Assembly (NCBI GenBank): GCA_965203735.1
Contig: OZ241909.1
Location: 3,286,001-3,350,000 of the forward strand
Direction: 5' to 3'
DNA length: 64,000 bases
From: Bin55 sp965203735
GTDB lineage: Bacteria > Pseudomonadota > Gammaproteobacteria > Pseudomonadales > Azotimanducaceae
Positions 1 to 9,264 of the stretch are shown one piece after another. The notes under the pieces were generated by a model. That model ran no database searches. It was not told where the DNA came from and saw only the letters and a program-made list of their open reading frames with translations. A program made the position numbers and the translations under genes. Numbering within the stretch: the stretch's first letter is position 1; each line of letters starts with the position of its first letter.

Positions 1-113
1 TAGTCCAATACGCAAATCAATTGGCGCAAGACAAGTAGACGAACGTACAGCTATAGTTCGTTCCAACCGTAACTCCGAATGAGTGTTTTTTCCCGACTCC
101 TGGCCAATGGCGA

Positions 114-1262
114 CTAAGGTATCTGGTCGCTCATATTGCTTCCATCGCAGTAGGTAATCTCAAGCCCGCTCTTACGTGTTCGATAAGGTTGACGAACTCT
201 CGGACTTACCACGAAATTCTTCCCAATCGGATAGTGCTTTCTAAATTCCTCGAAAGTGCTAGCGGACGCTCTGTCAACGTCAATCTTGCATTCTACGATG
301 TGGTGTGTGTCTCGTTTGGTTCTGACAACAAAATCGATTTCTCTGGCGGATCTATCCTTCCAGTACAAGATACTCGCTGGTGGAAACTTTGTACACAGAG
401 TATCGAGAACCAAGTGTTCCCAGAGCAGTCCTCTATCTTCGGGTCGTAACACGTCCCAACCCTTCTCGTAGGTGACGAAACCAGTGTCGAAGGCGTAGCA
501 TTTCGGTTGCTTGACTATTTCCCTTTTGCTACTACCATGCAATGGACGAACAATGCGCATTAGATATGCGAACTGCAGTGATTCTAGGTAGCTGTTGACC
601 GTTGGTCGCGACAATCCAGATTCTCGGGCAAGTTTCGTAACGTCGAGCTGACCGCCGCTCTGCCGCAAGAGTATCCCAATGAGGCTTAGGAAACCAGTTC
701 GATTTCTTACGCGGAACAGCTCTTGAATGTCTCGGGCATACACGCTGTCTATCCACTCAGAAAAGAATTCAGAGTCTTTGTTAGACGCAAGCAGTGCTTC
801 TGGAAGTCCGCCGTGAAGCAATCGCCTATCTAGATCTTGAATTTCAAATATGGATTGACACTCTTGCCACAAAACAGGCGTGAGGTGTACAACATGCTTT
901 CGCCCGGTAAGCGAATCCCGAAATTTGCGAGACGCAGCAAGTGTTGAAGATCCGGTTGCCACTATTTTGAGACTAGGAAACTCGTCTGAGGCGATTTTGA
1001 GTACCAAGCTCGGATCATCTAGACGATGCACTTCATCAAGGACAATGACCCCGTCAGAGGGCAACGAATCTAGAAAAAATTCTGGGTCCTCTATCTCTCT
1101 GCGAACAGACGGAAGATCACAGTTCTTGTAAATCAGGTTGATAGGACTGAGCATTCTGGCGAGTGTTGTTTTTCCTACTCGACGCACACCTGAGAGCCAG
1201 ACGATAGAACGCCGAGTCCAGGCGGTCTCAATCTTCCGCAACCAAAATGGCCTTGAAATCAT
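114..1262 (-). CDS. AAA ATPase with DUF4143-type C-terminal domain
   Basis: 382 residues. Walker A GVRRVGKT lies at residues 25-32, Walker B (GVIVLDEVHR) at about 71-80 and a sensor-like ATGSS near 101. A winged-helix-like middle segment (about 200-230) follows. The C-terminal third has E-I-D-F-V-V and V-E-C-K, the spacing seen in the restriction-endonuclease-like DUF4143 domain. Proteins of this family are common accessory genes of unknown role, sometimes discussed as toxin-antitoxin-like or defence-related; nothing here proves a function. The ATG at 1262 has no clear Shine-Dalgarno and sits directly against a repeat array, so autoregulation and possibly leaderless translation are plausible. 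A distant relative with the same layout lies at 53791-54951. Confidence 0.85.
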   Translation of the reverse strand: MISRPFWLRKIETAWTRRSIVWLSGVRRVGKTTLARMLSPINLIYKNCDLPSVRREIEDPEFFLDSLPSDGVIVLDEVHRLDDPSLVLKIASDEFPSLKIVATGSSTLAASRKFRDSLTGRKHVVHLTPVLWQECQSIFEIQDLDRRLLHGGLPEALLASNKDSEFFSEWIDSVYARDIQELFRVRNRTGFLSLIGILLRQSGGQLDVTKLARESGLSRPTVNSYLESLQFAYLMRIVRPLHGSSKREIVKQPKCYAFDTGFVTYEKGWDVLRPEDRGLLWEHLVLDTLCTKFPPASILYWKDRSAREIDFVVRTKRDTHHIVECKIDVDRASASTFEEFRKHYPIGKNFVVSPRVRQPYRTRKSGLEITYCDGSNMSDQIP

Positions 1263-1269
1263 AAGTTAA

Positions 1270-1319
1270 TTTTACATTTAGACGACCAAATGTAAATTAT
1301 GTTTTACATCTAGACGGCT
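1270..1319 (-). promoter_or_regulatory. three-half-site candidate operator
   Basis: TTTACATTT (1271-1279) and AAATGTAAA (1288-1296) form a perfect 9-bp inverted repeat with an 8-nt spacer. A further half-site in the same orientation as the first, TTTTACATCTAGACGGCT (1302-1319), repeats TTTTACATTTAGACGACC (1270-1287) with a 32-nt period. The array starts 8 nt upstream of the ATPase start codon, so binding there would block transcription or initiation. The function is inferred from position and symmetry. Confidence 0.6.
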
Positions 1320-1490
1320 CCGATCAATAATTTGTGGCGAACAGTGCTTTTTTGGCTACATCTGGATTACACCTTAAGGATTTGACGAGAACCTGGTCTA
1401 GCAACTCGTCAAGAATCTTGTGAGACAAATTGCATTGCTTGAGTTCCAAATTACTCAGTCATTCGATGGGACAGGATGTTCGGACTATCC

Positions 1491-2102
1491 CTACGGGGAT
1501 TGTCGCCGTCTGCCAACTCGAAGAAACTCTGTCAATTCATGCACAGTTGTAGAAGGATTGCCAAACGGTGTGCGTTCTTCCAGTCTTCGAGCGAGTAATG
1601 TGCGCGCTCGGTTCACCGCTTCATTGTGCTGGTACTCTATTGCTGCCTCGTCGGTGAATCTCTTCCTGTGTTCGAAGCTTGGAAACCACGTGCGGAGCTT
1701 CCGTCGGCATTCTTCACGCGTGGTCGGTCCATCTTGAAACTCGTAGTGTAGGACAGCCCAAAGTTCGAATGACGGGTTAGAAATGGCTATGTGAATTTTC
1801 TGGGTCCTAGCTAATTGGACAGCTTCCTGAAAGCGTGCGTGCTCATCCCGGTCAAACATCGCCCAGAACGAGTCAAACTCGGCATCAGGGTCGCGTCTTG
1901 ACATCTCTCGCTCCAAAACCGCACGCTCGACCACCCGTCGCGGATCTTGCCCTAAGGGAATAGGATGTAAGACCGATTTCTCAGATCCATGTATTCGACA
2001 AAACAAACTGAGGTAGATGGGTTCTGTAGACGTGCCTTCCGTAACCACAACCACTCTGGGCTTGAGTTGTCTCGTCGGAGGTCGCCTTCGATATCTCTTC
2101 AC
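1491..2102 (-). CDS. RloB-like Toprim-family protein
   Basis: 203 residues from a GTG start. Residues 21-30 (TEGTSTEPIY) carry the glutamate motif, 84-86 (DRD) the DxD motif, and 109-115 (NPSFELW) the conserved box of RloB-type proteins; together these indicate a Toprim-like nuclease fold. It begins 3 nt after the stop of the ATPase gene at 2106-3422, so the two are surely co-translated. ATPase plus RloB-like pairs occur in abortive-infection and restriction-linked loci (Rlo genes, AbiL-type systems); the ATPase is thought to hold the effector in check. The defence role is inferred by family and pairing; the exact system name is not certain. Confidence 0.8.
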   Translation of the reverse strand: MKRYRRRPPTRQLKPRVVVVTEGTSTEPIYLSLFCRIHGSEKSVLHPIPLGQDPRRVVERAVLEREMSRRDPDAEFDSFWAMFDRDEHARFQEAVQLARTQKIHIAISNPSFELWAVLHYEFQDGPTTREECRRKLRTWFPSFEHRKRFTDEAAIEYQHNEAVNRARTLLARRLEERTPFGNPSTTVHELTEFLRVGRRRQSP

Positions 2103-2105
2103 GGT

Positions 2106-3422
2106 TTAGGCTGTTAAGTCAAGATAGAACTGGTGCAAGTCTGGCGAGCCACCGACTCTTCCATTCCGATAAGCTCTTTCGAAGTCGCCTCGTAGTTTGT
2201 AGTCTGACAAAGGTGTGAACGTCGATACTCCGTCGTAGCCTTTGTCCGCAAGCCAAACTGCGTCCTTAGAAAGTAGACCAGATCCTAGAAGCGTTACGTC
2301 GTGTGTGGAGCAGATGAGCTGTGCACCGTTGGGATTGGACTCCGGCCGCAGAAACAACGAAACGAAGGCCTCAGCCAAACGAGGATGAATGCTGGAGTCT
2401 AGTTCGTCGATCACGAGAACACCTCCTGTTGATAACGTGTCCAGTGCGGGTAGAACAAGCGTCAAAAACATTCTCGTTCCTCGGCTCTCCGACCCGTAGT
2501 CCAACGGCAATAGGCTACCGCTGGTCTGGTGTAGCAAATGCAGTTGCATGCGAGCCTCGTCAACCCCCTCGTCCGCAAATTCTTGAAGTTCAAGACCCTC
2601 TTCGCCTGGCGCGCGATCCACAATTGAGGACGCTAAATCGTGCACATGATTCAGGGATCGTTCAACGAATTCTCGCTTTCTGATTTCAATCCCGCCCACC
2701 CCCGCTTCTGCTTGTTGCAAGAGTTCCTCCAACCATTGGAGGTTTTGGTAGTCGGCGATTGCCATAGCCGCAGAGGATTCGGAAATTGGTCTAACCGACA
2801 ACAGATAACTCCAATTGGTTGCAAACCACCTATGAATTTCCGTGAGTTGTGGATGGTTATTCTGTGCAGCTGCGGAGAGAAACAAACTATTGGGTCGCGT
2901 GAGATTCGCCGTGATCTGGTTCTCTCCTTGCAATTGAGCACCGAACGTGATGTGTGCTTTGCCGTCTTGGTTCCAACGGGTGTAGAGCGTGTGTGTGCTG
3001 CGTCGCTCGTGGCGTACTGTACGACGTAGCCGTTCGCGACATATCTCATAGTCCTTAAACTCGATGTCCAAGTCGTATACAAGCGCTCTATCGGACCCTG
3101 CCTCCAATGTGAAGCTACATTCGAATAGTGTCGAATTACTTGCACTACAGGCATCGAGCCGAAACGGTGCCCGCCGAATTCGGTCCGTTTCGTCATAGTT
3201 CTTGTGAGATCCCACAATTAACTGGCACATGTCGTACATGGCTTCGAGTAGATTCGACTTTCCCGATGCATTCGCACCGAAAAGCACCGCGGTGGGAACC
3301 ACAGATGCGTCAACGACCGAAACAGGCATCGTCATCCAGTCGGGCGAATGAATACCGGTCAACAGAATTTCCTGATAGTCCCGAATTGAACGATAGTTGG
3401 CAACACCGAAGCGTAAAAGCAT
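2106..3422 (-). CDS. RloA-like SMC/ABC-type AAA ATPase
   Basis: 438 residues from the ATG at 3422, preferred over a TTG at 3467 because the fold begins at once (MLLRFGVANYRSIRDYQ). Walker A GANASGKSN is at about 49-57. The ABC-like signature region (SESRGTRMFL) is near 315, Walker B VLVIDELDSSIHPRL near 335 and an H-loop STHD near 365. This arrangement is typical of OLD/RloA/AAA_15-type ATPases partnered with Toprim or nuclease effectors. It is the first gene of a two-gene unit with the RloB-like gene. Likely role: nucleotide-dependent sensor or regulator of the effector, probably in phage defence (inference). Confidence 0.85.
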   Translation of the reverse strand: MLLRFGVANYRSIRDYQEILLTGIHSPDWMTMPVSVVDASVVPTAVLFGANASGKSNLLEAMYDMCQLIVGSHKNYDETDRIRRAPFRLDACSASNSTLFECSFTLEAGSDRALVYDLDIEFKDYEICRERLRRTVRHERRSTHTLYTRWNQDGKAHITFGAQLQGENQITANLTRPNSLFLSAAAQNNHPQLTEIHRWFATNWSYLLSVRPISESSAAMAIADYQNLQWLEELLQQAEAGVGGIEIRKREFVERSLNHVHDLASSIVDRAPGEEGLELQEFADEGVDEARMQLHLLHQTSGSLLPLDYGSESRGTRMFLTLVLPALDTLSTGGVLVIDELDSSIHPRLAEAFVSLFLRPESNPNGAQLICSTHDVTLLGSGLLSKDAVWLADKGYDGVSTFTPLSDYKLRGDFERAYRNGRVGGSPDLHQFYLDLTA

Positions 3423-3883
3423 TGGATAGTTCTCTATTAAGGCAGTATTTATGCAATATGTTACCAATAATTGCCCTTATCTATAATGATATTTAACATA
3501 TAAACATACCAACATGTGGTGCATTGTCGTTCGCCCAAGTCCATTAATTGGCCTGATTACGACTTTCTCAGATTGAATTTGCTTGGTCCGTAGTAGGACT
3601 TGCGCTATAGACACAAAAGTCAAGATTTAGTCAAGTCTGGTTCTCACAACGAAATTCTATTGACTCATAACATTCTATTGTCCTTATAAATCAATGCCTT
3701 ACTATGATCACTATGAAGCCTACAATCTGTTTCCATCAAACCAACATCGTTCGAGTTTTTGGAGGACTCATCCGATATCAAGCGGACAGTGACATTGCGA
3801 ATCCCCGACTTCTCAATAACCGGCCTAATGCTTCCGCCCGAAGATTTCCACAGTAACTCCCAGTAGGATCTAGGAATTGGAGC
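3423..3883. other. AT-rich intergenic region
   Basis: About 460 bases between the RloA-like start and the end of locus A. The first 60 bases (TTATCTATAATGATATT and similar) are AT-rich and could hold the RloA promoter. No small gene with a convincing ribosome site, RNA gene or terminator was recognised. Confidence 0.4.
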
Positions 3884-5725
3884 CTAATGTGTGATTTGGA
3901 TTTCCATCCGTGCAGACTGCTCTCGGTCCTCGTCAGTCAAGTACTCTCTTAACTTGGCTTCGTCACTTTGTGAGAGGTTCTTTCGATTACGCCCATACTC
4001 AATGATCCACATAGCAACACGAGACTGTAGTTCTGAACTTGGCAGATCTTCGATGCGCGCAAGATCCTTCTGTAGATCGAGAGTTCTCCAATGAAGGATC
4101 GCTTCGTCGTAGAAACTTGGGCGTTGTGAATTTGGTAATCGACTTCCAAATTTCCACACAGTGTCCCATTGATTACGCAGTCCCGCCCGTGCAATTTGCT
4201 TGAAGGTCGCCTCTCTTGTCTTGTCGTTACGAATACGTGGCAGAGACTCGATGGCTGCATCAATGTCCGATTCGACCAGATGTGCGATGATATCGGCCTC
4301 AAGACCTAGTTCTCTCTCATTCAGTGGATCACGCAGTATTCTCTTTAGTGCCAACTTGGCATTGATTGGGGTTAAGTTGTCCAACAGTTGATCCGCTAGG
4401 TACTTCCTATCTCTATTGGGCTCGGAATTTTCCAAGACCCAATCTAATGCATCATCAAACGCATAGTTCTTCCAGTTTTGCAATATTGCAGACAGATTGA
4501 AGTAGTGGCCGCTTTCAGATATTTCCGTTGCCAACTGAGTGACTTCCTCCGCCGAAAAGTCGCGAATTTCTTGATAGGCTTCAAATTGGGCCTTGGTGTG
4601 GAAGTCGGTTGGGAACAGCTCAAGATTGTGGAGGACCTCCCTGGGCGCGTACTTTGCCCAGAAAGAAATCGCATTTCGATAGAGTTCCTTCTGAAATCTG
4701 TTTGGTTCAAGTTGCGAGATTGCGTTTATCGCATTCTCCGGCTCGCGCTCAATCCAATGCTCTAGTGCTTCATTAACCAAGTGTAGGTCGGTTTCCCTAA
4801 AGGAATTCAATGCAAATTCGAATGTTGACTTGGGATCCCTGCGTGCTGCCCACCTAATGGATTCTCGCAAAACACCTCGACGTATTCTCCAGTCTGTCAG
4901 CGATTCACCAAAAAATTCAATTGCATTTAGTCCCTCTTGATCGATCCTTCTCCATGCCAACCTAGTAAGTGCGGAGTACTTGAGATTAAAGGGTCGATTG
5001 CTGTTCAACGTCTTGTTCCAAATCTCGTCATGACCCTCCAACGCTGCAATATCATGCTTGTTGATGAGGTCCTGAATTACGAAGTCTGACTGTTCAAGAT
5101 GGCGGCCTATTCTTTCTCGCTCACTGTCAGGGAGATCCTCTCTGACTTCTAGCATGGCACCCAACGCAGTTTCCCGCAAAAAGAAAGGATACAGAGTGCT
5201 CGCGTGGTCTATTGCTGAATCAAGATCGTTACCGGCCCACTCTTGGAAGACAGCTTCTACCACAAGTTCCTGACCAAGTCTTGGTTCCTGTTCGAGCAGA
5301 GCCAGTGCTTGAACAGGGTCAGTACTCGCAATGCGTCGAAGAATCTCTGCTTGTACGGATTCGCGAATATTCAAAGAAGAAATCGAGCTAGACTCGACGT
5401 AAAGTTCTCTCAAAAGGCTTGTGTCCGCCTCCGCCAGAACGTCGTCTAACTCCAATGAGCGTTCAAAACTGTTTTTCTTCCCAGTCAGACTTGCAAGTTT
5501 CTGTGAGTCAATCAACCCTTCAAAGGTTGGGAGTTCGGATTCTCGAGCGGGGGATACCGTCGCCGTCCATCCACCTTCCTCTACGTTCGTCTTCACTGAT
5601 TCTCTCGTAAACGACAACCAGACGATGAGAAATCCCACAGAGAGAATTAGAAACGTAACTGCAAAGCTTGTTACGAACTGAAGACCTCGTCTGCCAAATG
5701 GATTCATTTGAGAATTCACCTTCAT
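3884..5725 (-). CDS. membrane-anchored W-x-x-D-P repeat protein A3
   Basis: 613 residues from the ATG at 5725, which overlaps the TGA of the upstream paralogue (TGATG). An internal ATG at 5707 behind AAGGTG is an alternative start. One membrane helix near residues 15-39 is followed by an all-helical extracytoplasmic region. Degenerate repeats of about 33-38 residues are visible as EWAGNDLDSAIDHA, WAARDPKSTFEFA, WIEREPENAINAI, WAKYAPREVLHNL and WKNYAFDDALDWV. The family signature RNDKTR lies about 130 residues before the C-terminus. It is paralogous to 5725-7572, to the pseudogene at 7769-8401 and to four genes in 38417-46147. No enzymatic motif was seen; a scaffold, ligand-binding or sensory role is only inferred. 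Confidence 0.75.
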   Translation of the reverse strand: MKVNSQMNPFGRRGLQFVTSFAVTFLILSVGFLIVWLSFTRESVKTNVEEGGWTATVSPARESELPTFEGLIDSQKLASLTGKKNSFERSLELDDVLAEADTSLLRELYVESSSISSLNIRESVQAEILRRIASTDPVQALALLEQEPRLGQELVVEAVFQEWAGNDLDSAIDHASTLYPFFLRETALGAMLEVREDLPDSERERIGRHLEQSDFVIQDLINKHDIAALEGHDEIWNKTLNSNRPFNLKYSALTRLAWRRIDQEGLNAIEFFGESLTDWRIRRGVLRESIRWAARRDPKSTFEFALNSFRETDLHLVNEALEHWIEREPENAINAISQLEPNRFQKELYRNAISFWAKYAPREVLHNLELFPTDFHTKAQFEAYQEIRDFSAEEVTQLATEISESGHYFNLSAILQNWKNYAFDDALDWVLENSEPNRDRKYLADQLLDNLTPINAKLALKRILRDPLNERELGLEADIIAHLVESDIDAAIESLPRIRNDKTREATFKQIARAGLRNQWDTVWKFGSRLPNSQRPSFYDEAILHWRTLDLQKDLARIEDLPSSELQSRVAMWIIEYGRNRKNLSQSDEAKLREYLTDEDREQSARMEIQITH

Positions 5726-7572
5726 CACGGATACGAATGGACAGTTGTACTCGGGTCTTGTTGACTGTCAGGTTTCCCACCGCTCAATGACTTGACATGA
5801 TCGAGTTGCTCTTCGTTCAAAGAATTTTTGTATTTGACTAACGCATTAGCTGCGAGACGCTTGGTTTCTTGGTCCGGAAAGTTGTCGAGCCAATTAAATA
5901 GCCCTTGAGCATCGTTGTATGCCCATGCGTTCACCAAGCGTTCACGATAAGCCTTGTGTTGTGACGTGCTTAGTGATTCTGCCAAGCCTAAAGCACGGTC
6001 CACGTCTTTGTTGACTATCAGATTGATCCCAACCCGGACGAATGCCTCGAATTGGCTGTTGCCTTCTCGCATTCGAGGCAACAATGAAAGAGACTCATCA
6101 ATCCTGTTATCCCGAACCAGAGCATTGATAAGCCGATACTCCAAGTTGCGACGCGAGGAATCCATTGGCTGGTCGAGAGCAAATTGCATTGCAGCCTCAG
6201 GATCCTTTAGTACGAGTTCATTCAACACCACACGAATGAGACTCTTTTGATAGTCGCGAACAATGGGATCGTTCTGAATCCAATCTATCGCTTCATTCTC
6301 GCTTCTTAGAGACCACCAATAGACCAGATGTTTGGCAGAATTCTCAACCTCGTTCGAAGGAATTAGCGAGAGAGTTGCGATTGCATCTTGAGGAGAGGTC
6401 TTGGCAATTTCGCCAATCGCAAGACTTCGTCCTCTACTCTGTGCCGTTTTTGGAAAACTCTCAATGTTTCGTAGTAGTTCCTCTGGATTGGCTTGAGCCC
6501 ACCTAGTGGCAATGGTCTCCAGCATTTCCATGCGCAAAGCTTCGCTATCCAAACTCGATACGGCTTGCAAGGCCGAATGTGGGTCGTTGGCGGCCCACCG
6601 AAACACTGTTGTGTGAAAAATAGATCCATCCGTTTGTTCGTAGAGAGCTCTGGCATAGTCGAACGCGCCGGGCGCATCTTCGGCTGACATATTGTCCAGC
6701 AGATTTCGAATGACCTCGGTTCGTGTCAAATGATTTGGAAGCTGCTCGGCAATTTGAAAGAGCACATCTGGTCCCTCCGCGTTCATCCAAGCATCGGCAA
6801 CACCTACGAGAGACCAGATCTGACTGTAGTCTCTCCATGGATCTTCAAGGAGCTGATTCCAAGAGTCCTTGGGAGTGATTCTCGCCGACGAGACGATCAT
6901 GTCTTGCTTGACGCGTGTAGCCATACCACCGTACCCAAGGTCGCGAGCAATCTCACTCAAAGAAGAGCTAGAGAGGTCGTCTCTCGCTCGAGAAATCGTC
7001 TTTAGAACTGTCAATCGCTCTGCCTCATCAAATGTTCTGGCATGTACAAGAGCATCGTTCAAATTGGCGCGGGACCACTCTTCGAAAACGACTTCAATGA
7101 AGTGCAATCTACTGCGCTCTTCAATATCACGGGCATAAGTAAGAGTGAGTACCGGATCTATCGCTGCTAGCTTTCGGATGATTTCTCTTTGAAGCCGCAG
7201 CCTTAAATTGGGATACCTAACAGCCTCTGTTTGGCCGAGCAGATCTAGCGCGCCCTGTTCATCCAAATCCGCAAGCATCTGGCGAAAGGTCACCATTCTC
7301 AGGTACTCGCTTTCAATCTCGACAATTTCTTCAATTCGTGCCAGATTGGAATTGGAAAGCCTGTCTGTGCTTTCGATGAGCAATACCGATTGACCAGAGT
7401 CACTTTGCTTCATTCGACTAGCTTCATCCGAGGTCTGCGCAGAAGCGGAATCGGCTTGCCTTGACAGTTGCACGAAGGTCAAAGCTGCAACTGCAAATAT
7501 CACACACGCGGTTGCGAATCCAGCTAGAGCTGGTACAGCTGTATTCAGTGTTTGAATGAAGCGACCAAACAT
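5725..7572 (-). CDS. membrane-anchored W-x-x-D-P repeat protein A2
   Basis: 615 residues. A hydrophobic helix at about 13-34 follows a short N-terminus, so the bulk should face the periplasm. Repeats include EWSRANLNDALVHA, WAANDPHSALQAV, WAQANPEELLRNI and WIQNDP. The C-terminal signature is weakened here (LPRMREGNSQ instead of LPRIRNDKT). It is translationally coupled to 3884-5725 through a one-base overlap. No Shine-Dalgarno is evident before its own ATG. It differs enough from its neighbour to be an old duplicate. Function unknown. Confidence 0.75.
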   Translation of the reverse strand: MFGRFIQTLNTAVPALAGFATACVIFAVAALTFVQLSRQADSASAQTSDEASRMKQSDSGQSVLLIESTDRLSNSNLARIEEIVEIESEYLRMVTFRQMLADLDEQGALDLLGQTEAVRYPNLRLRLQREIIRKLAAIDPVLTLTYARDIEERSRLHFIEVVFEEWSRANLNDALVHARTFDEAERLTVLKTISRARDDLSSSSLSEIARDLGYGGMATRVKQDMIVSSARITPKDSWNQLLEDPWRDYSQIWSLVGVADAWMNAEGPDVLFQIAEQLPNHLTRTEVIRNLLDNMSAEDAPGAFDYARALYEQTDGSIFHTTVFRWAANDPHSALQAVSSLDSEALRMEMLETIATRWAQANPEELLRNIESFPKTAQSRGRSLAIGEIAKTSPQDAIATLSLIPSNEVENSAKHLVYWWSLRSENEAIDWIQNDPIVRDYQKSLIRVVLNELVLKDPEAAMQFALDQPMDSSRRNLEYRLINALVRDNRIDESLSLLPRMREGNSQFEAFVRVGINLIVNKDVDRALGLAESLSTSQHKAYRERLVNAWAYNDAQGLFNWLDNFPDQETKRLAANALVKYKNSLNEEQLDHVKSLSGGKPDSQQDPSTTVHSYP

Positions 7573-7768
7573 CTCAGTGTTTAGGTTCTATGAAGTATGT
7601 CTAAAGTGTCGAAACTCAATTATGTACTCTGGGTCGAAAGCGTCAACGCAAAGTTCTCAAGTGATGCCTTTCATCGAATCGCCCGGCGAAGACTCTTTGG
7701 GAGTGAGATCTACGGCATCACTAAGGTGCTCAATCACAAAGAACTCTTGGTGCCAGTTTGTAGCGGAT

Positions 7769-8401
7769 TTACTTGGCAGTAATGATTTTGAGCGTGATGT
7801 TGTCCCCGTATTCGATATCGTCTTCTAGGAGGAACTTCCTAAGCTCGGTCTCTTCTTCCCAGGAGAGGTCTTTGTAGGCGCGTCCCCATTCGATCGTCCA
7901 CATGGCTGCTCGAGACCGTAGTTCTGAAGATGGAAGACTCTCGATTCGAGCAAGGTACCCTCGTGAACCGGTATACAGCCACCTCTCGATTACGTCGTCA
8001 TAAAAACTGGTGCGTTCTGATTTCGTCAAACCACTACCAAATTCCCAAGCGTCGTTCCATTGGTGATACAGACCCAACCGGTAAGCGCTCTGTTGAATGG
8101 CTTTGTCTCTTGTCTTTTCGTTACGAAGTCGAGGAAGGGCTTTGATCGCTGCATCAACGTTCGAAGTGGCTAGATGAGCGACGACGTATGCCTCAAAACC
8201 TACTTCTTGCGCGTCCAAGGCTTCAATTAGAGACTTTTCTAGTGCCAGCTCAACATTTTCCGATGTCATGCCACTCAAGAGCTCTTACGCAAGGCGATCT
8301 CCTGAGTCTTCGGGATCAAAGTTCTTCAAGACCCAATCTAACGCGTCGAAAGCGAAAAGCAGACTCTTTAATGACAAATTTGCTGCAAGTTCCAAGACAT
8401 T
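7769..8401 (-). pseudogene. decayed third repeat paralogue of locus A
   Basis: An open frame of 169 codons (7769-8278) corresponds to the C-terminal part of protein A3: shared blocks are DAAI-x-x-LPR-x-RN-x-KTR, SFYD, LARIE-x-LPSSEL and AMW-x-IE-x-GR. Homology continues upstream in the same frame through an in-frame TAA at 8285-8287, with AFDALDWVLKNF matching AFDDALDWVLEN of A3, and ends at another in-frame stop at 8404. Two thirds or more of the gene, including the membrane segment, is missing. The internal ATG at 8278 is probably not a real start. This is a remnant made by deletion plus nonsense mutation. Confidence 0.8.
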
Positions 8402-8461
8402 TCAATTTCGAGTCCGAGGACCAAAATCATCTTGCTGCCCTGCCGCTATAACGAAGTCGTC

Positions 8462-9178
8462 TCATTCTTGTGCCGCTTGGTTCGAAAGAGCACTTTCAAT
8501 GGGAGAAATCACATATTCCCATGCTGCGATATCAGTGCTATCCCATTCTTCTTCCAGCTCCTGGGCAAGTCGCTTGGATTCTGCTACCCAATGTCGAGCT
8601 CTCTCGAAATTGCTGCTCTTCTGATGACATTGGGCAAGGTGAGCGGCATCAAAACATGCAAGGTCTGGATCGCGCTCGATTTCTGTGTTGAATGCTTCTT
8701 CGCCGTATTGTGCGCAGTCCGACCACTGCTCGAGGAGTCTATATGCTTGTGCTATCAAGTGCTTGTAGCCTACGACTTTCGCCTCTCTCGGGTCTAGCTC
8801 AACAGCCTCTTTGAGATGTCGTATCTGGGTTTTATAATCTTCGTCCCAAAACGCTGCGTTCGATAGGCCGATGACACTCAAAACCATCGTACGCCGTGTT
8901 CCTGCGTTCTGTTCCGGTGTCAAATCCATGTCAAGCAGCGGAGCCAATTCTTGCTTCGCGCATTCATACTTCTGTTCCCGGTAGCATTCCCACGATCGGG
9001 TCCAGTACTCTACGTAAGCCTCGTCGTATCTCCAGTCTTTCACCTCGTCTGAATTGGTGGAAGTTTCGTTCGTGGTAGTTTCTTCCATGGATGTCTCGTT
9101 CGCGAAAGTCGCTGTATGGAAGAGCGAGCTAGCAACAATGGCCAATACCAAAAAATTTTTGATGCAGGTGAGGCGCAT
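8462..9178 (-). CDS. exported TPR-like protein
   Basis: 238 residues. A signal peptide is visible (hydrophobic 7-20, likely cleavage after ATFA at about 26), then an acidic Thr/Glu-rich linker and helical pairs resembling tetratricopeptide repeats (for example IRHLKEAVELDPREAKVVGY at about 120-140, and later segments beginning DAAHLAQCHQK). Several cysteines suggest a periplasmic disulfide-bearing protein. It precedes the locus A repeat genes on the same strand and may be the first gene of that unit. A periplasmic protein-protein interaction role is inferred from the fold alone. Confidence 0.7.
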   Translation of the reverse strand: MRLTCIKNFLVLAIVASSLFHTATFANETSMEETTTNETSTNSDEVKDWRYDEAYVEYWTRSWECYREQKYECAKQELAPLLDMDLTPEQNAGTRRTMVLSVIGLSNAAFWDEDYKTQIRHLKEAVELDPREAKVVGYKHLIAQAYRLLEQWSDCAQYGEEAFNTEIERDPDLACFDAAHLAQCHQKSSNFERARHWVAESKRLAQELEEEWDSTDIAAWEYVISPIESALSNQAAQE

Positions 9179-9264
9179 TCAGGCGCAATGCCTCGCTCTG
9201 AATCACAATCGATGCAATATCTTAACGAAACGGGTCTTGTGGAAACCAGATGTCCTCGACTGTT

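Noticed and set aside
7597..7782. 61-codon plus-strand frame in the gap between locus A genes
   Set aside because: It overlaps the end of the pseudogene on the other strand and lacks a ribosome site; probably a shadow.
3884..9178. Locus A and locus B plus their permease/golvesin genes as one segmental duplication
   Set aside because: The gene order and strands of the permease genes differ between the loci, and the genes between them do not match, so independent placement is simpler.
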